A DNA stretch of 64,000 nt from Ustilaginoidea virens (GCF_000687475.1 NC_057316.1:310001-374000), one strand, 5' to 3'; numbered from the stretch's first letter, positions 1 to 10,695 are shown. Notes: generated from the letters alone by a model not told the origin. Translations and numbers: made by a program.

Positions 1-487
1 GATGCTTTGCATGCTCACCAACATGCCGACCTGCTTACATTGCTACCGTTACCAAGATCAATCACCGAATCCCCGCACCTAAATGCCGTCCATCGTCCGA
101 CTTGCCTGCCGTTGACAGCCTGCATCTCAGCACTTCCAACAAGTGACGCAGTCTACCCCGAACCGAATGGCTGGCTGCCTTCAGCCCCGCCTGCCAGTAA
201 ACTCCCGCCGCCATTCACCGTTACGTCGGCTGGATAACGGCTAGATACGATGCTTGCATAAACCTTGCGCGTTGCAATCATCCATGCCGGCCCTCTGCTT
301 TACCTTGCTCAACCGCGCCCCCAAAGGCAAACTCGCCGCGATGCTTTGGGCAGGGGCCTTTTCGCTGTAGGCAACCTGCAACATGATGCGCTTTCATAAA
401 TCATATCGGGCCGCCCGATCCGTCATTTCTCTGTCACCGCAAAATGCCTTGCATCCCCCGCCGATCCGATCGAGCTGATCCAAGAAC
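1..487. other. Upstream spacer, no gene seen
   Basis: No reading frame here has family resemblance. The last part is presumably the promoter and 5' leader of the Zn2Cys6 gene that starts at 488. I see no TATA box or repeat worth naming. Confidence 0.5.
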
Positions 488-2178
488 TTGCTTCACATGA
501 TGGGAACATCGCCCGAGCTTCCGAGTACAGAAGCTCCTCCCGCGAGGCCGTCAGCCCGGTTTCCCACCAAGTTTCGCCTTCGGTTTACGCGGACCAAGTC
601 GGGCTGCCTGACATGTCGCCAGCGCAAGAGGAAATGCGATGAAAATCATCCCAGCTGTATGGCATGTACCAAAGGTCAGCTGCCTTGCCAATGGCCGGAG
701 CGCCCTGGACAGACTCGTAGCGATGAGCACCAACTGCCATCCTGCCGAGTAATGTCCGTAAAGTCTAGCCCTCCAAGGTCAATGGCGCTCAGTGGCAACG
801 CAGCCTGCAGTTTGACAGAGGTATCTTTCCGACTCTTGGAGCATTACTTGCTCGAAACAGCATCCATGCTCGCGACGGGCACGCCGGCTTTCAACCCCTT
901 CCTCACCTGCGTCATTCCCAGAGCCTACTGCGACTCGACACTCATGCACAGCATACTGGCAACAAGTGCGGCTCACTTGTCGTACAAGCTCGGCGACGGC
1001 GGGAATCCCGTGATTGTCGAGGCAGCTATGCGTAAGCACTATCTTGAGGTGGTTAGGGACTTGCAACATGACATTGCGTCGTGTCATTTACGGGACGGAC
1101 GATGCATCTCCCAGCTGTTGCTTATACTTGCTTTCCTTTGCCATTACGAGGTACCTTGACGCACTTTACCTTATTTTGCAAGGAAAAAGAAAAGAAAGAA
1201 AGAAAGAAAGAAATTGGAAATTTGAAAGAAGAAAAAGACAAAAAAAACAGTAAAGTAACGAATTCAAGAAAAGCAAGATTTAACCAAGTGATCTAGGTAT
1301 TAGCATGTTCGCCATCAGCAGCCTTCTCCATGCACTTGCGGGCCCTGGGCCGACTCTTCTTGAATCTACACAATGACAAACAAGCTTCGGGGCTCCTGGA
1401 AACGGATGAAACACTAGAGCTAGCCCTCGAGGTATACCTATACCTGACGCTCAGCAACAGTATTCTCCCCCCTCTCGTCTTCGACCCAGCAACCATGTAC
1501 TCGGACGAGATGATGCGTCTTTACCGCACACTAGACCAGTACACATACACCCCGGGAACCATTTTTGCCGGGTGCCGCTCCCTCTTCGAACTAATCCCGG
1601 AAGCCAAAGCGCTGCACACGTGGCGCTCCGCGGAACAAGCCGCCGGTGTCGTGGATCCAAGCCCAGAATTCATCGAGGCACTTGAACATCTCACATTGCA
1701 GATAAACGCATGGCACCTAGATCAACAAGGCTATACCGGAAACGCCAAGTTGCTCAACCGCTACCTGGACAAGGTGCAGCAAACCCAGCAATCGATGGCG
1801 GCGGAATGCATGCGTCACGCCCTCCATATCTACACAATGTCTTCTGTCGCAGGATCAGCCGCCGCGTCGGCTGCCTTGCGAGAATCAACCCAGTATCACG
1901 TAGATGTCATCTTTTGGCTTTCGTGGCAACTTGAAGACTCGCCTGCATCGTCAAACACTCTGTGGGCAACTGTAATTATGGGCACGTGTCTCGAGGATGA
2001 GGAGAGACGGACAGTTTTGGCCGAGGGGCTAAGGAATTCGCGGCTCAAGATGAGGCACTTGTCGTTGGTGAGGATGGCGCTGGAGAAGTTGTGGAGCGAT
2101 GAGGATGAGAGGGCTTGGGGGCCGCAGGGGTTGGAGTTTGTGATGATGAAGAATGGGATGGAGATGTTTATCCTATGA
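488..2178 (+). CDS. Zn2Cys6 fungal transcription factor (Fungal_trans_2 type)
   Basis: Probable sequence-specific nuclear transcription regulator. Two exons, 488-1150 and 1297-2178, give 514 residues. The intron (1151-1296) is phase 0, contains an AAAG-rich stretch, and ends in CTAG; splicing restores the frame across the core domain. The N-terminus has a canonical binuclear zinc cluster with Cys at 40, 43, 50, 57, 60 and 67, preceded by basic residues. From about residue 115 the protein resembles the fungal-specific Fungal_trans_2 (PF11951) domain, with an LLEHYL segment followed by a helix containing ATSAAHL. No neighbouring pathway identifies a target. The start is the first in-frame Met upstream of the cluster; Met4 or Met5 is also possible. 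The family is secure, the specific role unknown. Confidence 0.85.
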
Positions 2179-3254
2179 ACCGCTTGCTGCACGAGGCGGG
2201 ACAAGTTGAGCAACTGCGTTGGCAGATGGTGTCTCATTATTATAGCCGTTACTACTATTTTCCTCGACTTGATGCCTGGTTGCATATAGCAATGCCCTGT
2301 TGCTTTCTTTTGTCGTGCTGTTTATTCTTCGGGAGACGGAGACGGATGCACAGGCCGGTCGGGATGGTTCATTGCTGGCACGGGACACGACGACGGCGAC
2401 GGAGGCGGAGCGGATTCCAAAAACCGCGCTGCCGAGGACGTGTTGGCGCTTAGACAGGCTGGAGAAATGTCGACCGGCATGGTTCCTGCTTGTAATTTTG
2501 ACTTTGAAATAGCACGAGATGGTCGGAAGCCTGCCTTGCATTGCACATGGGAGGACACAGGTGGGCAGCATCCGTCCCTAACCCTTGCGAGGAAGCACGC
2601 CATAACATGCTTTGCAACCCCCGGCTGCTTGTAGCCGGATCAAATGTTGGCCTGCTGGCTGCCGAATAAGCGCACCGGCATCCTCATACCGGCTCATCTC
2701 GAGTCAGTCAAGCGACATGGGGGACCCCTCGCTATGCTCGCGCAGAAGAAGCAAGTGTTTCAGCTTGCGTCGCGACGGCAAGCAGCCCAGAGCAGCGGTT
2801 GTAATGCGTACTCGGTAAACGCGCGGGCACGGGGTCATGCACGCCATGTGGCTTCGCAAGGGTCCTTCCTCTGCGTGGTTGGTGATGCGCGGAATTACGC
2901 CGGAATGCTGGCCGCAACGACTGGCCAGGGATGGGAACGAGATCTTTATCGACGGCAGAGGGTGGCAATCAGCCGGCCAATCGAGAGCAGGGGCGGAGCG
3001 GGAGCTTTGCTTTGGCCTGCCCGCGCGTGGGGTCTACAATGAGAGCTTCGACTCTCGGGCGTCTCGTCGAGGGTTGGCACACCTGCGCGTGCCCGCAGAA
3101 CACAACTGCCGGTCACAGAACCGCCCTCCTCGCCATGGCACCATGTCGCATGGTTCACCTATATAGACCCCTCTCTGACACCCCTCGTCCCTCGCTCGAC
3201 ACATCTCAGCTACTCGAATTTTCCCCTCCTTTCCCAAAACACCACGGTATTACA
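2179..3254. other. Intergenic spacer with promoter of the secreted-protein gene
   Basis: No supportable gene. The final 100 bases form a pyrimidine-rich leader downstream of the TATA element at 3160-3166. The rest holds only short overlapping frames without recognisable domains. Confidence 0.5.
3160..3166 (+). promoter_or_regulatory. TATA box of the small secreted protein gene
   Basis: TATATAG lies 89 bases before the ATG at 3255 and is followed by a C/T-rich stretch typical of fungal transcription start regions. Strong TATA boxes are a minority in fungi and often mark highly inducible genes; that interpretation is inference. Confidence 0.6.
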
Positions 3255-3965
3255 ATGCTCCTGCCCAGACTGCTGGCGCTAAGCGCGGCCCTTGCCGCCG
3301 CCTCGGCCACTCCCGCCGGCCCGGACGACCGCGCCGTGCAGGCGGAGGGTCCGTCGTACCTCTCGGCCCGCGAGGTGGCCGAGCTCAAGGCCGCACAAAA
3401 GCATCGCCCGGGCTATTTCCACCAAAACGTCACGCTGGGCACCGGCGCGGATGCCCTCGTCGTCCCCGTCATCGAGGGCGATTACGACGTGCTCCTCGAC
3501 GGCGAAAAGGGCGTGCGGGCGCGGGCCCTGGCCCCCCGCGGCGCCTGCGCCAAGTTCAGCAAGCTATGGGGCTCGTGCTCGGTGAATTACTGCTGGAAAG
3601 ACGGCAGCGGCGTTGCCCAGTCGGCGTACATCACCGTCAAGGGCGCCACGGGGAAGAAGGGGTCTGGGATTCCCGACAGCGTGTACAGCAGCAACACCAA
3701 GGTCCTCAACCTCGACCGGTACGGCAACGACGGATACAATGGCTGGTTTGCGAGGCGCCACGAGTGCCACGACGGCGACACGCAGATGTTCACCGCCCAT
3801 CTGATCCAGGGGACCGTGGTGGGGAGAGCCATGGTCGACAAGTTTAGGTGCGACATTTGCGATTTCGACCGATTGCGCTGCTACAGCAGCTTCTTGGCGA
3901 ACAACTTGGTCGCCCTGGGGTCCGATAGCACTGCGTATTGCCGCAGCCCCGAAGCGCTGAACTAG
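3255..3965 (+). CDS. Small secreted Cys-containing protein, function unknown
   Basis: A 236-residue single-exon protein. It starts with a textbook signal peptide (MLLPRLLALSAALAA, probable cleavage after about residue 19). The mature part has no transmembrane segment. A possible propeptide of about 75 residues precedes the first cysteine. The C-terminal half has eight cysteines, including a CDIC pair, an even number compatible with four disulfides. There is one N-x-T sequon in a QNVTLG context. I do not recognise the family. Size, secretion, cysteines and the TATA promoter fit an effector-like or extracellular protein, but that is inference. The frame is open further upstream, yet only the ATG at 3255 gives the signal peptide and lies downstream of the TATA box. 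Confidence 0.8.
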   Translation: MLLPRLLALSAALAAASATPAGPDDRAVQAEGPSYLSAREVAELKAAQKHRPGYFHQNVTLGTGADALVVPVIEGDYDVLLDGEKGVRARALAPRGACAKFSKLWGSCSVNYCWKDGSGVAQSAYITVKGATGKKGSGIPDSVYSSNTKVLNLDRYGNDGYNGWFARRHECHDGDTQMFTAHLIQGTVVGRAMVDKFRCDICDFDRLRCYSSFLANNLVALGSDSTAYCRSPEALN

Positions 3966-4907
3966 CATTGCTGATTAAGGGGGGGTTGCCGCGAAGCCAT
4001 ACGGTGCGCCATTTGGACTTGTTGGAGGAGGTTCGAGCTGGTGGTCTCTGCTGCGTGGCTTGGAGAGTGCTCTGGTAGCTAGGGATTAGGAATTAGGTAG
4101 CCGAATACGTGCAAACGTGCGCCATCTGGTCCCAAGACCACTTCGTTACCTTGCCCACTGTGAAGTTGGTCGTGAAGTTGGGCGGATGGAATAAATCACC
4201 GACCGTGACGCGGCTTGCCGGCAACCGCCGCCGTTCCACCGCCCACGCCGGCCCTTCCCTTCCAGGCGAGCAGAATAATGGAAGAAAAGAACCGAGGTGG
4301 CAAAATGACAGGAAGGTCCACCCGAGCCGGCACAGGGACATGGGGATCCGGGGGGAGGGGGGAAGTTGTGCATTGGGTGCGGGCGCAAGCAACCTCGGGC
4401 ACGAGGAAATGGTAACGTCCGACGCTAGGTGCTCGACTCATACGGAGTACTGTTCCGTAGACGCCGTTTGAATGTCTTGCTTGCTCGTTAGCGCTGGTGA
4501 CAGCGGCAGCGGCTGGCATCTCTCGGTTGACGCACGGCGTGTCTGACTGGCCGCCCCGCCGCGGTCAAGGAACGGCGGCAGCACTGCCTGCCTCAGGCGG
4601 GTTAGCATTGAAGATCCCTGTTCAGCTAGTTTCCCCGTCCAATAGAGGAGAGAGAAAGGCGCTTGCCGCATGACCTTGTTCTCGTGTAACAAGACCTCTC
4701 TCTTCCCGGCGGGGGGGTGCAGGTGGGCGAGCCCTTCCTTGATAAGGTAGAGAGGCCCCCCGGACAGTTTACCCCGACGGACGGCCTCAACCTCCCCCCC
4801 CTTCCCCAGCGCTGGGCACAAACGAACCACCCCGGTTAACCCCAACTCATCGGAACCAGGTCCAAGCACGGCGCAGCAGCGCAGTCGAGAAGAGTCCCCC
4901 GGTCATC
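3966..4907. other. Intergenic spacer with a TACGGAGTA motif
   Basis: No gene supported. It contains TACGGAGTAC at 4441-4450, one of several copies of this short palindrome-like motif in spacers of the window. The last 200 bases are presumably the promoter of the monooxygenase. Confidence 0.45.
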
Positions 4908-6380
4908 ATGAGCCCCGACGCCATCACCGACGTGGACGTCGTCATCATCGGGGCAGGCATCTCCGGCCTCAACGCCGCGTACCGGCTGCAGACCGACGGG
5001 CCGCCCAACACGTCGTACACGGTGCTCGAGGAGCGAGCCGCTCTCGGTGGCACGTGGGACCTCTGGCGGTACCCCGGCATCCGGTCCGACTCGGACATCT
5101 TCACCTTCAGCTTCGCCTGGAACCCGTGGCCCGGCGACGCGACCCTCGCCTCGGGCCAGGAGATCCAGGACTACATGGTCGACTCGGCCCACCGCGCCGG
5201 CCTCCATCGCCACATCCGCTACCGCCACAAGGTCACCCGCGCAGACTGGGACTCGGCCCTCGCCCGCTGGCACGTCTCGGCCGCCGCGGACGGCGTCGGC
5301 GGCGTCGGCGGCGTCGTCGTCTTCCGCAGCCGCTTCGTCTTCCTCGGCACCGGCTACTACGACTACGAGACGCCGCTGCAGTCCAGCATCCCCGGGCTCG
5401 ACAGCTTCCGGGGCACCGTCATCCGGCCGCAGTTCTGGCCCGCGAGTTACGACTACACCGACCGCGACATGGTCATCATCGGCAGCGGCGCCACCGCCGT
5501 CTCCATCCTGCCGGCCGTCGCGGAGCGCGTCAGGCATGTGACCATGCTGCAGCGGAGCCCAACCTACTACCTCTCCGTCTCCCGGCGCGGCCGCGTCAGC
5601 CGCGCGCTGATGTCCGTCCTGCCCGCCGGCCTGGCCCGCCGCATGAACCGCTACGGCTTCCTGCTCCGCGACTACCTGTTCATCGGCGCGTGCAGGCGGT
5701 TCCCCCGGCTCATGAGGCGCCTCCTCGAGCACCTCGCGGTCCGGCAGCTCCCCGACGACGGCACGCGGTGGGAGCGGCATTTCAGCCCGCGCTACAACCC
5801 GTGGGAGCAGAGGCTCTGCGCCGTCATGGACAACGACTTGTTCAAGGCCCTCCGCTCCGGCAAGGCCAGCGTGGTGACGGGCTGCATCGACGCCGTCACC
5901 GAGCACGGCATCAGGCTCGTCACCGGCGAGACTCTGCCCGCCGACGTGATTGTGGCGGCGACGGGCCTGCAGCTGCGGTTCGGGGGCGGCATCCGCTTCT
6001 CCGTGGACGGCGAGCCGATTGACCCCGTGCGCAGGTTCGTGTGGAAGGCGTGCATGCTGCAGGACGTGCCCAACCTCGTCTTCTCGTTCGGGTACGAGAA
6101 TATGGCGTGGACGCTGGGGGCCGACTGCGCGGCAGAGGTGCTGCTGCGGCTCATAAGGGACTTGGACGAGGCCGGATCCCAGACGGCCGTGCCGCGCCTG
6201 GGGGCGGACAAGGCTGGAATGACGCCCAAGCCCCCGTTTGGCTTGTCGTCGACGTATCTGAGGCACATGACGAGGGTGTTTCCGTGGGCGGGCGACGGCG
6301 AGTGGCGGCCCCGATCGCATTACGTGGCGGATTTCTGGAACGCAAAATGGGGGCCGGCGAAAGAGCTGACGATGGAGTAA
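4908..6380 (+). CDS. Flavin-containing monooxygenase, EthA / Baeyer-Villiger-like
   Basis: Predicted FAD- and NADPH-dependent class B flavoprotein monooxygenase of 490 residues, single exon. The FAD Rossmann motif GAGISG is at residues 15-20, followed by GGTWDLWRYPGIRSDSD, typical of EthA-like and Baeyer-Villiger enzymes. A second dinucleotide fold (VIIGSGATA) is at about 189-197, and an ATG motif (VAATGLQL) lies near the C-terminal third. The class fingerprint FxGxxxHxxxWP appears as FRGTVIRPQFWP, so the usual His is Arg173. That His is normally conserved in this class, so catalysis or substrate type may differ. It is convergent with the REE1-like gene 118 bases downstream. Substrate unknown; family assignment strong. 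Confidence 0.88.
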   Translation: MSPDAITDVDVVIIGAGISGLNAAYRLQTDGPPNTSYTVLEERAALGGTWDLWRYPGIRSDSDIFTFSFAWNPWPGDATLASGQEIQDYMVDSAHRAGLHRHIRYRHKVTRADWDSALARWHVSAAADGVGGVGGVVVFRSRFVFLGTGYYDYETPLQSSIPGLDSFRGTVIRPQFWPASYDYTDRDMVIIGSGATAVSILPAVAERVRHVTMLQRSPTYYLSVSRRGRVSRALMSVLPAGLARRMNRYGFLLRDYLFIGACRRFPRLMRRLLEHLAVRQLPDDGTRWERHFSPRYNPWEQRLCAVMDNDLFKALRSGKASVVTGCIDAVTEHGIRLVTGETLPADVIVAATGLQLRFGGGIRFSVDGEPIDPVRRFVWKACMLQDVPNLVFSFGYENMAWTLGADCAAEVLLRLIRDLDEAGSQTAVPRLGADKAGMTPKPPFGLSSTYLRHMTRVFPWAGDGEWRPRSHYVADFWNAKWGPAKELTME

Positions 6381-6498
6381 GGGGCGTCTGCACTCTGGCT
6401 ATCGGAAACAGGAAGCCTTGGCGCAGATGAAGGAAAACATGGGAAGACGAATGAGAAACGAGAATAAACCCGCGTCTTCTTTCTTTAGCTCATACCTA

Positions 6499-6520
6499 CT
6501 AGGCGTCGTCCAACTTGGCA

Positions 6521-6595
<75 letters not shown>

Positions 6596-7253
6596 TCCCA
6601 CTGCACGTCAAACTCGACAAACGTAGCGCTCAGAGGCCCAACCCCAGCCCCAGCCCCTGCCCCTGCCCCTGCCTTGGAGGGCCTCGCAACCGTCGCCGCA
6701 ACTTGCAGTTCCCAGCCGTGCGCTGCCGTCGCCGTTCCGTACGGCCAGTTGATTTCCCTCAGCGGCGTCTTCCCGCCCCCCTCGACGTGGTACACCCAGA
6801 GGCTCTGGCCCGTCTCGTCCACGTTGCGCTCCACGCTCACCGTGACGCGTCTCGCCCCGGCGCGAATCTCGTCTCCGCGAGGAGCGTCCGACACGCTCCA
6901 GTCGGAGTAGTTGTCCGTGCAGACGGTGGACAGGCGCGCGCGGTTGTCGAAGAGCTCAACCCCGGACTTGATCCACTTCCTCTCCCCGGTGGCCGGCTTG
7001 CTGAACTTGAGCAGGATGCCGGCCTGGTCAAACTGTCGGGCATAGCAAGCCTCGAAGGTGATGACGGCACGGACGAACGAGTCCACGGTGCCCTTGGAGT
7101 GCGTGAGGTAGGGGGCTGACGTTGTTTTGGTCAGCAGCAATCTTGGGATCACGTCAGCGTGGTCGGCGTCGAACCGTTGAAGGCGTCATGCGCGGGCGGC
7201 TTCTTCCATATGTCGGTGTCGGGATCCGCCGACAGGGTAAAGGGAGTCTGCAT
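6499..7253 (-). CDS. DUF1349 / REE1-like protein with poly-threonine tail
   Basis: Two exons on the minus strand, 7253-7175 and 7115-6499 (intron 7174-7116, 59 nt, branch-like TGCTGAC, acceptor GTCAG), giving 231 residues. Splicing yields DIWKKPPAHDAFNAP at the N-terminus, the characteristic opening of DUF1349 (PF07081) proteins, followed by a concanavalin-like fold with FDQAGILLKF and KWIKSGVE. The yeast relative REE1 is linked to enolase regulation, but the biochemical role is poorly defined. The donor GTTCGA is weak; it is preferred because it alone restores the family sequence in frame. The C-terminus ends in 25 consecutive threonines plus AKLDDA, encoded by a trinucleotide repeat, which the family does not normally have. 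Confidence 0.8.
6520..6594 (-). repeat. (GTC)n trinucleotide microsatellite inside a coding exon
   Basis: Reading on the minus strand there are 24 uninterrupted ACG codons and one ACT codon, all threonine. The purity of the repeat suggests recent slippage expansion. Confidence 0.95.
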
Positions 7254-8406
7254 TGTGATGTGATGCGATGCGCGATGGCCGGATGACCAGACCTCTTCGG
7301 CCGTGGCCTGGCAATGAGCGGCGACCTGGTTTTGGTTTCCGAGGCAGCGGCTGGCGTTTTGCGATGTTTTGCCAAGAGAGGAGGGGCGGAGTGTCAGGCG
7401 CTACTGCATGCAGCTGAGCTGAGCTGGACACAGGATGCCTGCCCAAGGTAGGTACCTACCTCAGGCACCTGGTAAATATTGAACATTTAGGCTTAATCTG
7501 GAGGGGAGCAACGAGTGGTTGTCTGTCTGTCTGCTGGCATTCCCCATGGCGAGCATGGCAGAAATAGGGCTTTCGTGAGGTTGCTCCGGCGAATGAATCG
7601 GGTCTGGTACTGGAACTTCATATTGACAGCCTGGGGGGCGGGGCAACTGGTGTGCTGAAATGCACAGTGGCAATGCCAGAATGCTTTCTGCTGCCATCGA
7701 CTTTGAGATTTGATAATGTTTGTTTTCAAGTTGGCACATAGTGGCCCAGCTGTGGCTAAAAGAGGGAGGCAGCAACGCAATTTCATGAAGGCATTCTCGG
7801 TAGGTGCAGCGCAAGTGGATCGACAGCCAGCGGCTGAACATCGGTTATCTCTCGAAGCTTTCGGGGCTTTAACCTCATTCATCTGGCGGTTGGTGGGGTG
7901 GCTGGTGGGGCGGCTGGTTAAGGGGAAGAGGAGGGGGGGTGCTGTTTTTTTTTTTTTTTTTTCCCTCTCTTCTCCATCTGCCCGCCTCGAACACACAACT
8001 TCCCAGTTGCTTCCTTTCCCCCCCACCACCCACCCCAATTATTCCACCCATTTACCACCCATTTACCCTCCCGACCACGGGCTGCAATTCTTCCCCCCCC
8101 CACCCACGCGCCAACTTTTTTTCGCTCTTTTCCTCAACGCCATCGAGCGTGTCAAGCAAGGAACGCTTATTGCATCGACTCACCTCCTTCTGCTCCGGGA
8201 CTCCCATGATACCCCTTTCGTGTCCGTTGTATATACTTTGAGGTACAATTGGAGGAGCAGCGACCCTGTCGGGGGTTCCCTGTGTGACCCTCGTTCGCAC
8301 GTTCTCTCTGTCTTGCCAATCATTCATTCATTTTGTCTCGACCTTGAATATTGGAACTGACAGAGATTACAAATAAATCATCACTGGATAGCTCATATCC
8401 CCGGCC
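7254..8406. other. Divergent promoter region between REE1-like gene and BRF1
   Basis: About 1.15 kb with no supportable gene. It holds a perfect 14-base palindrome GGTAGGTACCTACC at 7447-7460, a T-tract near 7945-7962, and C-rich runs before the BRF1 start. Both flanking genes are transcribed away from it. Confidence 0.5.
7447..7460. repeat. Perfect 14-base palindrome GGTAGGTACCTACC
   Basis: Two 7-base arms meet without a spacer. Related imperfect arrays are at 25971-25998 and 55926-55961. Function unknown; it may be a regulatory site or a dispersed short-motif family. Confidence 0.6.
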
Positions 8407-10695
8407 ATGTCTTCATTATTAAATCCAAGTAGAAAGCCTCTCGGCGGTGGAGGCATCACCACCCAGTCTCGGTTTTCTCGACCAAATGCTATCCGGGCCA
8501 TGCGGGAACGCGAAGAACGTCGCCAAGCGCAGACGGCCGGAGCGCAACTTCAGTCGGCCTCCTCGTCAGCAAACCGCGGCGGGTCTGTCGCCGTGCCTGC
8601 TCGTCAGCAATGTCCCAACAAGGCTTGTCCCAAACCAAACGTTGTCGATGGCACTTGTCGGACGTGTGGCCGCGTTGCTGACGACAGCAATATCGTCGCC
8701 GAGGTCCAGTTTGGCGAGACCTCGTCCGGTGCAGCCATGGTCCAGGGCTCCTTCATTGGCGCCGACCAAGCTGGCGTTCGGAGCATGGGTCCCGCCTTCA
8801 GAAGAGTCGGCGGCACCGAGGACCGGGAGAAGAGCATTCGGGAAGCTCGTGGTCTCATGCAAGGTTACGCACAGCAACTCAATGTCAGCGACAGCCTGGT
8901 CACGGCCGGAACCCAAGTTTTCAAGCTGGCTTCTGGGGCCAACTTTGTCCAAGGACGAACCCTCGCCAGTGTGGCTGCAGTCTGTCTTTACGCCGCCTGC
9001 CGAGCAGAACCACCCTGCAAGGTTATGCTGATTGACTTGGCCGACTTGGTCCAGCTCAACGTTTTCAAGCTGGGCCGCATCTTTAAAAAACTCAACGAAG
9101 TCGTCCCCATTGGCAATGATGGACTCATCCCCGTCTATCCCGAAGATCTCATCTGGCGGTTTGCAACCAAGATGGAGTTTCACCAAGACACCGCCAAGGT
9201 GGCAGAGGATGCCGTCAGACTCGTGAAGCGGATGAGCCGAGATTGGATGGTCATGGGCCGTCGCCCGTCCGGCATTTGCGGTGCCTGTTTGTTGATGGCT
9301 GCGCGCATGCACAACTTTCGGCGAACCATTCGTGAGGTGGTCTACATTGTAAAGGTGACGAACCATACCATTCAAAACCGGCTTCAAGAATTCAACGTTA
9401 CCGAGTCGAGCCAAATGTCGGTGGAAGATTTCCTGAAGCAGGACTTTCTGGAAAGCTCGCATGACCCTCCTTCGTTTTACCGCAAATCCCAAGAGTACAA
9501 AAGGATGGCTGGGGACAAGTCGCGAAAAAGGAAGCGAGGTGCCACCGCCGAACATGCCAATCATGACCAAGGCGACGACGATGGCGACGACGATGGCGAC
9601 GGCGACGGCGACGGCACCCGTGGAGCTCCCGCGGAATCACGTCAGCGAAGGTTGACTGAAGGTGGTGCCGACTTGTCAAAAGCTCCCGTCATCAAATTTC
9701 GCCGCGATGCCGACGGCTTCATTATCCCACCTCTGCCCACACAAATACCAGTGGACATGCCTGCCATACGCGGGATCGGTGACAACGTAGATGCCCAGCA
9801 CGACGACGAGGCTTCTGCTGACGACCTGGAGAAACTGGCGCATGAGTTTGGAGATGCCATCGACGAGGAGCTAGACCAGCAAGAGGGACAGCAAGAGGGC
9901 TCTGCTCGCAAAGGGAAGCAGTCGGCCAAGCCACAGCTTCCCATCAACGAGGAATGGGAAGAGGACGAGGCGGAGCTAGAGGGCCAGATTGAGGAAATCT
10001 TCAATGACCCGCTCACCTACGAGCACGCCCTCGCCTACTCCAACGCGGAGCAACGCGCAAGAATTCATTCCCACTGGGCGCTGAAGCAACGACCAATCAA
10101 GGCAGTCTCCATGGCTGCCGATGTAACGGAAGATGAGTTCGCCGATGACCCCGAGGTGATCAACTGTCTGTTATCGCCCGACGAAGCGCGCATCAAGGAG
10201 CTCATCTGGGTGAACCAAAACAAGGACTGGCTACGGCAGAATCAAGAAAAGCTGTTCCGGAAGAAGGTGGAAGCTGAAAGGCCCAAGCAGACCCGTCGCC
10301 GCAGGAAGAGGGCGCGCATGGGTGAGGGTCAAACCAGTCCCGCCAGCTCTGCGGCCGAGGCCGCCATCAACGTGGCCAAGGACAGGGCATGGTCGAAGCG
10401 AATCAACTACGACGCCATCCGCAGTATTTTCGACATGCCCAACGTGGGAGGGCTCGGTTCCGAAGCCACGAGTCGCAAGACGAGCGCGGCAGGGAGCACC
10501 TTTGGCGGCGACGACGCAAACGAGGCAGAGGAGGCAGAGGAGAGCGTGGCTGGTGACGAGGAACAAGAAGAAGATGACGACAATGGCGAGTACGGCGAGG
10601 AGGGGGGACTTGACGGTGATGGAGAAGAATTTGGCGGTGGTTATGACGAGAATGACGGAGATGTAGAGGGCGACTATGGTCTGGAAGATGACTAG
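8407..10695 (+). CDS. BRF1: Transcription factor TFIIIB subunit BRF1
   Basis: RNA polymerase III initiation factor. It bridges TFIIIC, TBP and Pol III at tRNA and 5S genes in the nucleus. Single exon, 762 residues. A TFIIB-type zinc ribbon uses Cys69, Cys74, Cys84 and Cys87. Two cyclin folds follow at about 145-330 (first repeat with ASVAAVCLYAACR, second with RRPSGICGACLLMAARMH). The Brf1-specific C-terminal TBP-binding domain lies at about 527-665 (EEIFNDPLTYEHALAYSN, WVNQNKDWLRQNQEKLF). Compared with yeast, an N-terminal extension of about 65 residues (SRFSRPNAIRAMRERE) precedes the ribbon. There is an Asp/Gly-rich linker near 385 and an acidic tail. An initiator tRNA, a Pol III target, lies 46 kb away. 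Confidence 0.95.
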   Translation: MSSLLNPSRKPLGGGGITTQSRFSRPNAIRAMREREERRQAQTAGAQLQSASSSANRGGSVAVPARQQCPNKACPKPNVVDGTCRTCGRVADDSNIVAEVQFGETSSGAAMVQGSFIGADQAGVRSMGPAFRRVGGTEDREKSIREARGLMQGYAQQLNVSDSLVTAGTQVFKLASGANFVQGRTLASVAAVCLYAACRAEPPCKVMLIDLADLVQLNVFKLGRIFKKLNEVVPIGNDGLIPVYPEDLIWRFATKMEFHQDTAKVAEDAVRLVKRMSRDWMVMGRRPSGICGACLLMAARMHNFRRTIREVVYIVKVTNHTIQNRLQEFNVTESSQMSVEDFLKQDFLESSHDPPSFYRKSQEYKRMAGDKSRKRKRGATAEHANHDQGDDDGDDDGDGDGDGTRGAPAESRQRRLTEGGADLSKAPVIKFRRDADGFIIPPLPTQIPVDMPAIRGIGDNVDAQHDDEASADDLEKLAHEFGDAIDEELDQQEGQQEGSARKGKQSAKPQLPINEEWEEDEAELEGQIEEIFNDPLTYEHALAYSNAEQRARIHSHWALKQRPIKAVSMAADVTEDEFADDPEVINCLLSPDEARIKELIWVNQNKDWLRQNQEKLFRKKVEAERPKQTRRRRKRARMGEGQTSPASSAAEAAINVAKDRAWSKRINYDAIRSIFDMPNVGGLGSEATSRKTSAAGSTFGGDDANEAEEAEESVAGDEEQEEDDDNGEYGEEGGLDGDGEEFGGGYDENDGDVEGDYGLEDD

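Noticed and set aside
4836..6320. 494-residue frame antisense to the monooxygenase
   Set aside because: Arg/Ala/Gly/Val composition typical of the complement of a high-GC gene; no domain. The sense frame carries clear flavoprotein motifs.
6399..7119. Frames with long Arg or Val runs over the GTC repeat
   Set aside because: Other readings of the same trinucleotide repeat; the threonine frame continues a recognised DUF1349 domain.
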